Shown here: piece by piece, positions 45,816 through 52,449 of the stretch
Position numbering within the stretch: the stretch's first letter is position 1
How the letters are laid out: each line of letters opens with the position of its first letter
Source of the DNA: Alphaproteobacteria bacterium
GTDB taxonomy: Bacteria > Pseudomonadota > Alphaproteobacteria > JABAAW01 > JAHZMA01
Direction of reading: 5' to 3'
Assembly: GCA_022599575.1 (NCBI GenBank)
Contig: JAHZMA010000079.1
Location: 1 to 52,449, forward strand
Length of the DNA: 52,449 nt
Made by a program: the position numbers and the translations under genes
Notes under the pieces: generated by a model
Told to the model about the DNA's origin: nothing
Seen by the model: the letters and a program-made list of their open reading frames with translations, nothing else
The model's database searches: none

Positions 45816-46619
45816 TCACGTGATTTGCGTCGCCCATTGGGTTGCCATGTGCCAATAATCATCACATGGTAGGTGGCGCAACCGAAAATTATGCCTAAAG
45901 TTATTTTGGGCTGATTTAGATAATTTACCACCTTGCGGATGATGTATCAGCGGATGATGGTAATAATGTGGGCATGGCAAGCCCAATAATTTTTGCAATA
46001 ATTGATGAAGCGGGGTTGCATCAGCCAAATCACTGCCACGCACAATATCAGTAATGCCTTGTAAGCCATCATCTACCACCACCGCAATATGATATGATGT
46101 GCCAATATCGCGCCGCCTGATAATATCATCATATAGGCGAGGGTTGGGGGTAATATTGGCGTGACTGCAAGCAATATCACTATTGATACGAATAGCATTA
46201 CCATCCATAATTGCTGCCTGTAAATCAGCCTGATTGCGAATGATATTATTGCGGCATGTGGCGGGGTAATGTGGAAAATCTTGATAGGTTTTACGGCTAC
46301 ATTGGCAACCATATAATACGGCTTGTGCGGCTAGCCTATCAATGGCATCATCATAATCGGCAATATGGTTGGATTGTATGCGTACGGCATCGTGTACAGT
46401 ATCGTGCCATTTAATACCCAGCCAATCTAAATCATCATAAATCGCTTCTATATATTCAGGGCGGCATCTGGTATGGTCAATATCTTCAATGCGTAATGTG
46501 AAGCGCCCATTTGTTTTTTGTGCCAACAGATAATTCAAACATGCCGAAACCGCATTGCCTTGATGCATATAATGGGTAGGCGAGGGTGCAAATCGATAAT
46601 GCTTAATTGGGGGTAACAT
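45816..46619 (-). CDS. gluQ: glutamyl-Q tRNA(Asp) synthetase (GluQ-RS)
   Basis: GluQ-RS is a truncated GluRS paralogue that glutamylates queuosine at position 34 of tRNA-Asp. From ATG 46619 the protein has 267 residues beginning MLPPIKHYRFAPSPT. The HIGH-like element is HQGN (19-22), LRIEDIDHTRCRPEY is the conserved glutamate-binding segment, and a zinc site is formed by CQCSRKTY...PATCR. VVVDDGLQGITDIVRGSDLADATPLHQLL and the KMSKS counterpart GGKLSKS follow. It lacks the anticodon-binding domain, as expected. A frame extends further upstream to 46724 but that part has no homology to the family and lies inside the DUF3108 gene; the 46619 start overlaps that gene by 17 bp. It is the last gene of cobA-DUF3108-gluQ. 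Confidence 0.93.
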   Translation of the reverse strand: MLPPIKHYRFAPSPTHYMHQGNAVSACLNYLLAQKTNGRFTLRIEDIDHTRCRPEYIEAIYDDLDWLGIKWHDTVHDAVRIQSNHIADYDDAIDRLAAQAVLYGCQCSRKTYQDFPHYPATCRNNIIRNQADLQAAIMDGNAIRINSDIACSHANITPNPRLYDDIIRRRDIGTSYHIAVVVDDGLQGITDIVRGSDLADATPLHQLLQKLLGLPCPHYYHHPLIHHPQGGKLSKSAQNNFRHNFRLRHLPCDDYWHMATQWATQIT

Positions 46620-47202
46620 CTGTAAGGGTGAATTGAATATTGCGATTATTCTTAAATTGATAAAGAATAGGGTGGCGCGCATTTTTGATGCGTAAAAAAG
46701 TAACGGATGAATTTTTTTGCTCATTATTGCTTTCTTTAAGATAGGTGAGCGTACAGGTAAAAGCCTCAGATGCTTGCAATTTTTGATGTTTCTTTGTTAA
46801 ATCCAGCATCTGCATTTTGGTAAGATTAAGCCGATAATAACCCTTGCCATTATGATAACGGATAGCCACCCCATCGCATGTTTGGCGTGATGAAAGCATG
46901 ATTTGCCATAATGCGCTAACGGGGTCAAATATCTTTGCGCCTAAAATATCGTCACCGATTTTGCGCTTATCATCTTCATAATATTGTGGGACTAAATTCT
47001 GCCCGTCAAACATGCCACGACTGATATTTTTTGCCCGCTTGCTCAAAAAATTAGCATTTAAACTCAACAGATAGGTGTTATCAGGGGCTTGCATCAGCTT
47101 TAATTGTGCCTTGCCTGCCGATAAAAATTGATAATGCAGGGTAAGCGCATTTGCGGTGGGGGCGATGAATATAAATAATATGATAAAGGCAAAGATACGC
47201 AT
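46603..47202 (-). CDS. DUF3108 periplasmic protein
   Basis: This 199-residue protein has an N-terminal signal peptide (MRIFAFIILFIFIAPTANA) and beta-rich sequence: LTLHYQFLSAGKAQLKLMQ, then FDGQNLVPQYYEDD, DPVSALWQIML, CDGVAIRYHNGKGYYRLNL. This pattern, with the motif DPxSA in the middle, matches DUF3108 proteins, which are exported and of unknown function. It starts 7 bp after cobA and its end overlaps the start of gluQ, so the three are likely one transcript without an obvious functional link. Confidence 0.85.
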   Translation of the reverse strand: MRIFAFIILFIFIAPTANALTLHYQFLSAGKAQLKLMQAPDNTYLLSLNANFLSKRAKNISRGMFDGQNLVPQYYEDDKRKIGDDILGAKIFDPVSALWQIMLSSRQTCDGVAIRYHNGKGYYRLNLTKMQMLDLTKKHQKLQASEAFTCTLTYLKESNNEQKNSSVTFLRIKNARHPILYQFKNNRNIQFTLTDVTPN

Positions 47203-47209
47203 GATGGGC

Positions 47210-48019
47210 TTACCATTTTAGAAAATTTTGTGCTAATATCGGCTGTAAATCAACGATTGCGCCAATGGCGATAATAGCAGGGGTTTCAACTTTTTTCGCC
47301 GTCAAGCCCGCTTGGTGCAAACGGCAAATATGGATTTGCTGATTTTGCTGCGATGCGTTTGAAATAAAGGCAACTGAATCATCGGGGTTACGCCCCGCTT
47401 TGATAAGGTTATCAGCAATAATCGCAAAATGCTTGACTGCCATATACCAAACCATCACATCAGCAGCTTTGCTGATGGCGTGCCAATCAAGCGTATCTGG
47501 CACATCGCCCGTTAGCGCGTGCCCTGTAAGGAACATAACATTAATATTGCTTTCGCGCTGCGTGAGCGGAATGCCCGCCGATGCCAAACCACCAATGCCT
47601 GCGGTGATGCCCGATAACACCCGAAAAGCAATGCCTGCATGGTTGAGCTTAAGTGCTTCTTCACCACCACGCGCAAAAGTGAAAGGGTCGCCGCCTTTTA
47701 GGCGCAAAATCTTTTTGCCAGCACGCGCAAGATTAATCATTTGTTCGGTAATATCAGCTTGTTTGATTGATTTTTTACCACCGCGCTTGCCCGCAAAAAT
47801 CAGCTTGGTATCAGGCATTGCCCATTGCAATATCTCATCATTGATAAGCGCATCGTAAATGATATGGTCGGCATTCTTAACGGCATAAACAACTTCTAAA
47901 GTTACCATGCCAATACGGCCAGGCCCTGCACCCGCTAGCCATACTTCGCCTGCATTAAATATCGGCATTTGCGAAAATATTTCGGCTAAAAAACTCTCTG
48001 TGGCAACTTCTCGCGTCAT
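47210..48019 (-). CDS. cobA: uroporphyrinogen-III C-methyltransferase (SUMT)
   Basis: SUMT methylates uroporphyrinogen III at C2 and C7 to precorrin-2, the branch to siroheme and cobalamin. The 269-residue protein has VWLAGAGPGRIGMVTLEVVYAVKNADHIIYDALIN, the AdoMet loop LRLKGGDPFTFARGGEE, and FRVLSGITAGIGGLASAGIPLTQRE, a hallmark of SUMT. VMFLTGH and VWYMAVKHF follow near the C-terminal half. AAAGGA lies 5-6 bases before the ATG. It is a stand-alone enzyme, without the CysG dehydrogenase/chelatase part. First gene of the cobA-DUF3108-gluQ group, 54 bp downstream of the TipN-like gene. Confidence 0.95.
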   Translation of the reverse strand: MTREVATESFLAEIFSQMPIFNAGEVWLAGAGPGRIGMVTLEVVYAVKNADHIIYDALINDEILQWAMPDTKLIFAGKRGGKKSIKQADITEQMINLARAGKKILRLKGGDPFTFARGGEEALKLNHAGIAFRVLSGITAGIGGLASAGIPLTQRESNINVMFLTGHALTGDVPDTLDWHAISKAADVMVWYMAVKHFAIIADNLIKAGRNPDDSVAFISNASQQNQQIHICRLHQAGLTAKKVETPAIIAIGAIVDLQPILAQNFLKW

Positions 48020-48073
48020 CTGCTATCCTTTATCATTGATAGGTTTGCAGATAGCACATATTACGTTAATTTG

Positions 48074-51000
48074 TCAATTTATCATTACCCCAATATTGTT
48101 TGTGGTATTTTTTGCCATGTTGCGTCCTGCAATTTTAGCCAACATCGCGTAAAGCTTGCCAATATCCGATAGGCTGAAATCAGTTGCCAACGAATTATCA
48201 GGTGAAAATTCTTTAGAGCTGTGCATCAGGCTTTCAAATTTATTTTGATAGGTTTCTAACAATTGCTTGGTTTGAATGTTACGCAGATTTTCACCAGAAA
48301 TATGGTTGGCAAAATCATCATTATTTCTACTGAGCAGATGCAAGGTAAATGCGTTGCGCTTACCCGCTTTGTAATCATTTTCTATTTTCCTAAATTCTGT
48401 TTTATCAATTAAATTTTTGGAAAGTGCCGCACTGGTTTTGTGTAAATCTTCAATCAAATTGCGCGCAGAATTCATGAAATTGCGGTATTTTATATCGTCA
48501 ACAGCAGGTGGTGAGATTTTATCTTGCATTTGGTGTTGTTCGGGACGTCTTTCGGGCTGACGCATCTCTGGCTTTCTGGGGGGCAAGCCTTTTTCAGGTG
48601 TGGTGATTGTGGTTAGAAGCGCATCTTTATTTTGAGCTTTTGCTAAAATTATATCATGGGGCGACGCATTTTGTAACGCATTTTGCGACATCATATTTTC
48701 GGCATTGATATTTGCATCGCCATTGATATTCATATCGGTATTGGCATGGGGCAGACTCTTAAAAACCTCTGATGCCTGATTGGTGATATTCATCGCTTCA
48801 CGGCATTGATTGACCAGCTGTTCCTGCACATTTTGCATTTTATCACTCACCGAAAGCATGCCTGATTGCTTATCGGCAATGGTGGCACTTAATTTAACAA
48901 TGTTATGATTCATCCGTTCGGTTACTTTATCAAACGCATTGCTGAGATTGCTTAATTTTTCAATCACGCTATCAACAGCTTGCTTTGATATGGCATCAAA
49001 TTCATTCATTTTTTGATTATTGACACTGATTTGATTGCTATGATTTTGCACCAATGTGCCTGTTTGCTGTAGGCTGGTAAGCAAGCGACGCAGATTATTT
49101 TCGAACTCACTGCTATTTTTGGTTAAACCGCCTATGGCAGTGCCGAAAGTTTGATTGATTTTTTCGGCAGTATGGTGGAAGGAATCGCTGTTTTTGATAA
49201 ATTGCGCGCTAAATTGATTGCCTTGTTCTTTGATAGAATGCAGATAGCGCCCTAATGAGCCATTAAGGTCGTTGATACGGCTTTCAAAATCTTGTCCATA
49301 TTGGTCAATTTCGCGCAGTTGCGCTTGCACAATGTTTTCAAATGTGCTGCTATGTCTTTCAACGTCTTTTGCAACATCACGCATTTGCACGGCACTATGG
49401 GTGAGTTTATCGGCTGATTTATCAATAGAACTTTCGGCACTGGTAAAGATATTAAGGATTTTTTCACCACGAATCGTGAGATGATTGCTAATATTATCAA
49501 CCTTATCAATCGATTGCTTGAATGTTTCATGGAAATGACTGGCTTTTTCCTGAATCTGTTCTGAAACATCAGTTAATTTATCCATTGCGGGGGTGAATGC
49601 GCTTGAAAGACTATTATTATGGGTATTAATGGCTGTTTGCAAATTATCCACTTGGTTGCGTAATTTATCGTCCATTTGCGTGCAATGGCTTTGTGCCTGT
49701 GTTGAAATATCGCCAACCATACGCATATGTTGCGTCATTTTTTCATGGATAGATTGAAAGCGATTAACAATATCATCGGTTTTTTCAATGAAGAAATCTG
49801 AATTTTCCATCAATGTGCCTTTGGTGAGTGATGCTTTTTCTTCTGCCTCACGAATGGCATGAACCAGCTTTTCTTGGTCGGATTGAATTTGTGTGCGTAA
49901 CGCCCCTGAATTTTGTTCCATTCTTTGTAGCAATGCTTCATAGAAGGCGGTTTGTTTTTGGATAATCAATTTTAGATTATCAACCCTATCATCAGTATTA
50001 TTGATTAGCCCATCAATTTTGCCAACGCCTTGGTCAAGCATTTGGCTTGATTTTAGCAATTTTTGTAATAATTGTACCACTTGCGTTTCAATTTGCTTGC
50101 CTTGTGTGTTGAATTTTTCAATGACCTCAACACCAGTTTTTGCCAATATATCATTCATATGGCTGCCACCTTTTTCGATATTATCGATATTTGTCTGCAA
50201 GGCAGTAACCATTAATTCACTTTGTTTAGCGATAGAATCATTAAGGGTACGGTTGGCAATGGCAGAATGTTGTTGAATATTATTCTGTAAAAATTTAAGG
50301 CGTTCATTAATATTTTGTATTAAATCATCAAAGGCTTTGCCTTGCGATTCTTTGACATAATCGCTGATTTGATTGATTTTATTGGCATGTTTGGTGAAGT
50401 TATTTTCAACCGATTGCGAACAATTTTCCAATTTTTCGGTATTTTCAGTTAAGCGGCTAATATGTTGCCCCAGACTTCTATCAACCTTATCTAGCACAAT
50501 CTCACTTTTATCATTGACCGATTCTAATTTATCAAAAGCATTGCTAAAATTGCCAGTAAGCTGATTAACATGGCTTGCGGCATGGTTAACCGATGTGATG
50601 ACTTGCTCTAATTCATCGCGTACATTCTTGCCTAATTGTTTGGTGCTTTGGGCGGCATTGCCGATGGTTTGCTCAAAAGTTTCTTTGTAATCATTGGCAT
50701 GTTGCTGAAAATCACCATAAGATTTTTGTACTGAATCAACCAAATTACTCATCCAATTTTGGTGATTGCTGAAATGGTCGCTGATAATATCATAATTATG
50801 GGTATGATGCGTGGTAAGCTTTTCGGTAATTTGCTGGCTATGATTTTTCAAGAAAGCTTCTATTTGTTGCTCATTTTGCAAACGTTGCGCTTCCATTTCT
50901 TTGAAAATATCGGTGAAATTGCTTAAACCATCACTTACTTGGGTGGTAAGGTCGGCGCCTTTATCGCGTATCATGGTCATGATATTCTGGCACATATCAT

Positions 51001-52204
51001 TATATTGCACATGATATTGCTCAAATAGGCTGGTGAAATGTTCGTTATTGCGTCCTAATAAATCGCGCATTTGCACTTGCCTTGCCTCTACACGGTTGAC
51101 AAGCTGGTCGTTATTGATATTTAGCTCGTGCAGAATTTTCTGAATCCGTAAATACATGCCATTATTGCTATTTTCAAAATTAGCAATTAAATCTTCCTGC
51201 CGCTTATGAATATTATCGGCAATGTGATTGATTTTATCATCATGGCGCGAAATCACTTCATGAATTTGTTCTTTATTATCTTGATTTTGCGTCATCCAAT
51301 CTTGCAACATGTTTTTCTGATAATCATTCATATCTTTTCTTATGTCATCAAAACCTGATAGAATACCGCCAATTTGCGTTTCAATTTGTTGACGAATATC
51401 GCGTTGCCGTTTTTCTAAAATCTCGCTAATATCTTGTTCAATCACGGTGAAATGCTGTGTCAGTTTGCTTAAACTGGCTTCACGGTCTTGAATCACATTC
51501 ACCACATTTTTTAGCTCACCCATTGATTCTTGCGTGCTATGGCTAATTTTGCTTAAATTATCGCGTAACGCCTTGCCCATATGTTCGGTAATATTTTGAA
51601 ATTCGGTTTCGGCAGTTGTTGAAAGCGAACGCATCGCCTTGATTCGCTCATCAACCATTGCAATGATATTTTTAAGGTTATTTTCGGTTTGTTGCATCAT
51701 GGCATTATGCTGATTCATGGTATCGGCAAAACCTGCGCTGGTAGCATCATCGCTGTGATAGAGTGGCACCGAAAGGGCAGAAGAAGCTTGGTTGCGCCAC
51801 ATATCCTCGCTTCTTTGATTGTTACGTAAATTAATCAGCAACATGCTTAATAATAATAGAGGCGTTACGGCAATGGCAATGAATTGTATTGTTGCAATCA
51901 TTGATGCTATTTGCATTTCGGGGGATAAAAACATGGCAATAATTAATGCTGTCCACGATATAGCACCAGCATAAATGGCATAATAAGGAAGTTTTGTGCT
52001 TTTAATTTTTTGCGTGTTTTGTGCGCTGTGTTTGTTAGCAATATAGTCGCCATTGTTGGATATTATATTGCCTAGCGCAAGGCGTGTCTCTTCATTTGGC
52101 ATCTTATAGTCGCTATTACCATTAGCACCGTTACTCACATTATTGCGCGGTGTTATCGTATGATGATGCCTGATATTTGCATCTTTAGGCGTAGCGTGTT
52201 GCAT
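48074..52204 (-). CDS. large two-TM coiled-coil protein, TipN-like polarity factor candidate
   Basis: This has 1376 residues from ATG 52204, chosen because GAGGAA lies 3-5 bases upstream; ATG 52219 has no ribosome site and adds five residues. A polar N-terminus is followed by two membrane helices (about 74-93 and 99-124, numbered from 52204). About 1000 residues of heptad-rich, Gln/Asn/Ser-rich coiled coil follow (IKAMRSLSTTAETEF..., NITEHMGKALRDNLSKISHSTQESMGEL and similar). A proline-rich linker (PRKPEMRQPERRPE) leads to a compact C-terminal domain (about 1210-1365) with FMNSARNLIEDLHKTSAALSKNL, YKAGKRNAFTLHLL and SDIGKLYAMLAKIAGR. The layout is that of Caulobacter TipN, a pole-marking protein that positions the flagellum, though this one is much longer. 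Function is inferred from architecture only. Confidence 0.75.
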   Translation of the reverse strand: MQHATPKDANIRHHHTITPRNNVSNGANGNSDYKMPNEETRLALGNIISNNGDYIANKHSAQNTQKIKSTKLPYYAIYAGAISWTALIIAMFLSPEMQIASMIATIQFIAIAVTPLLLLSMLLINLRNNQRSEDMWRNQASSALSVPLYHSDDATSAGFADTMNQHNAMMQQTENNLKNIIAMVDERIKAMRSLSTTAETEFQNITEHMGKALRDNLSKISHSTQESMGELKNVVNVIQDREASLSKLTQHFTVIEQDISEILEKRQRDIRQQIETQIGGILSGFDDIRKDMNDYQKNMLQDWMTQNQDNKEQIHEVISRHDDKINHIADNIHKRQEDLIANFENSNNGMYLRIQKILHELNINNDQLVNRVEARQVQMRDLLGRNNEHFTSLFEQYHVQYNDMCQNIMTMIRDKGADLTTQVSDGLSNFTDIFKEMEAQRLQNEQQIEAFLKNHSQQITEKLTTHHTHNYDIISDHFSNHQNWMSNLVDSVQKSYGDFQQHANDYKETFEQTIGNAAQSTKQLGKNVRDELEQVITSVNHAASHVNQLTGNFSNAFDKLESVNDKSEIVLDKVDRSLGQHISRLTENTEKLENCSQSVENNFTKHANKINQISDYVKESQGKAFDDLIQNINERLKFLQNNIQQHSAIANRTLNDSIAKQSELMVTALQTNIDNIEKGGSHMNDILAKTGVEVIEKFNTQGKQIETQVVQLLQKLLKSSQMLDQGVGKIDGLINNTDDRVDNLKLIIQKQTAFYEALLQRMEQNSGALRTQIQSDQEKLVHAIREAEEKASLTKGTLMENSDFFIEKTDDIVNRFQSIHEKMTQHMRMVGDISTQAQSHCTQMDDKLRNQVDNLQTAINTHNNSLSSAFTPAMDKLTDVSEQIQEKASHFHETFKQSIDKVDNISNHLTIRGEKILNIFTSAESSIDKSADKLTHSAVQMRDVAKDVERHSSTFENIVQAQLREIDQYGQDFESRINDLNGSLGRYLHSIKEQGNQFSAQFIKNSDSFHHTAEKINQTFGTAIGGLTKNSSEFENNLRRLLTSLQQTGTLVQNHSNQISVNNQKMNEFDAISKQAVDSVIEKLSNLSNAFDKVTERMNHNIVKLSATIADKQSGMLSVSDKMQNVQEQLVNQCREAMNITNQASEVFKSLPHANTDMNINGDANINAENMMSQNALQNASPHDIILAKAQNKDALLTTITTPEKGLPPRKPEMRQPERRPEQHQMQDKISPPAVDDIKYRNFMNSARNLIEDLHKTSAALSKNLIDKTEFRKIENDYKAGKRNAFTLHLLSRNNDDFANHISGENLRNIQTKQLLETYQNKFESLMHSSKEFSPDNSLATDFSLSDIGKLYAMLAKIAGRNMAKNTTNNIGVMIN

Positions 52205-52370
52205 GTTTTCCTCATTCATAGCGCGGCTATTTTATAGCCAATATGATTTAGGCTGTTTATAACAGCATTTAAATCTTAATTATCGCAATTTACGCTTTAC
52301 ACTGCGATAAATATTGATTATTTATAAATGCACTTATGTGCTGTATCTCGCTATAGTCAGATGAATATAT
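52205..52370. promoter_or_regulatory. dyad-rich region between the TipN-like gene and tRNA-Leu
   Basis: Two 15-bp perfect dyads with 6-3-6 layout lie here: GGCTATTTTATAGCC (52225-52239) and GCTGTTTATAACAGC (52252-52266), centres 27 bp apart. Farther out are TTATCGCA (52280-52287) with TGCGATAA (52303-52310), and GCACTTATGTGC (52330-52341). TATAGT at 52352-52357 is a possible -10 for the tRNA. The dyads could be operators or mRNA hairpins for the TipN-like gene. Confidence 0.4.
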
Positions 52371-52449
52371 GCCCACTTGGCGGAATTGGTAGACGCAAGG
52401 GACTTAAAATCCCTCGGTATTTTTTACCGTCCCGGTTCGAGTCCGGGAG
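52371..52449 (+). tRNA. tRNA-Leu (anticodon UAA), 3' end cut by window end
   Basis: The sequence begins with acceptor strand GCCCACT, then the D-arm with GGAATTGGTAGACGC. The anticodon stem AGGGA/TCCCT encloses loop CTTAAAA (anticodon UAA), and the long variable arm CGGTATTTTTTACCG is typical of class II tRNAs. The T-arm CCCGG-TTCGAGT-CCGGG is complete; only AG of the 3' acceptor strand is inside the window. It decodes UUA, a frequent codon in an AT-rich genome. Confidence 0.97.

Noticed and set aside
46620-46724. N-terminal extension of GluQ-RS by 35 residues
   Set aside because: The extra residues lie inside the DUF3108 coding region, have no family similarity and precede the normal start just before the FAPSPT segment.
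48021-48056. TGCTATC/GATAGCA inverted repeat before cobA as a riboswitch
   Set aside because: It is only 7 bp with a 22-base gap and contains the cobA ribosome site. None of the conserved cobalamin riboswitch elements is present.

Overview
The window reads as a chromosomal segment of a motile, moderately AT-rich alphaproteobacterium. The pointers are the hisB-hisH-hisA-hisF-hisE-HIT gene order, a fliL-fliM-DUF6468-MotE-like flagellar block, a GTA-type three-helix holin and a TipN-like polarity protein. The exact lineage cannot be fixed from the sequence alone. There is no rRNA, CRISPR array, transposase or integrase in view.

Layout. 1-2759 (+): a restriction-modification block made of the C-terminal part of one DNA methyltransferase, a probable restriction endonuclease, and a second methyltransferase with a GIY-YIG/T5orf172-like tail. 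The second methyltransferase is bracketed by a 25-bp direct repeat that is the 3' end of ychF, a sign of insertion. 2760-5958 (-): the housekeeping genes ychF, gmk and rsmB. 6124-9496 (-): the rod and ring operon flgF-flgG-flgA-flgH, with a good sigma-54 type promoter in front and a hairpin terminator behind. 9859-12704 (+): fliL, fliM, a DUF6468 protein and a MotE-like protein. 12752-16244 (+): five histidine biosynthesis genes and a HIT protein. 16271-17220 (-): an isolated holin/peptidase lysis pair. 17476-18699 (-): ilvA.

19332-45764 (+): one uninterrupted 8810-codon gene that fills half the window. It encodes a lipoprotein of about 76 tandem beta-sandwich-like (Calx-beta-like) units. The units fall into four zones, ending in a C-terminal zone where two domain types alternate strictly. 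About 535 bp upstream is a second sigma-54 type -24/-12 element, which raises the possibility that this giant surface protein is co-regulated with the flagellum. No dedicated secretion system is encoded nearby. This is the strongest candidate for an undescribed system here.

45816-48019 (-): cobA (SUMT), a DUF3108 protein and GluQ-RS. 48074-52204 (-): a 1376-residue, two-TM, very long coiled-coil protein resembling the polarity factor TipN, with several DNA dyads upstream. 52371-52449 (+): the start of tRNA-Leu(UAA), cut by the window end.

A recurring oddity is short tandem duplication (period 6-21 bp) at gene edges: before ychF, at the gmk 5' end, at the flgH, fliL, HIT-gene and ilvA stops, and before hisB. 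At hisB the copies form a chain of overlapping mini-ORFs leading to the start codon.
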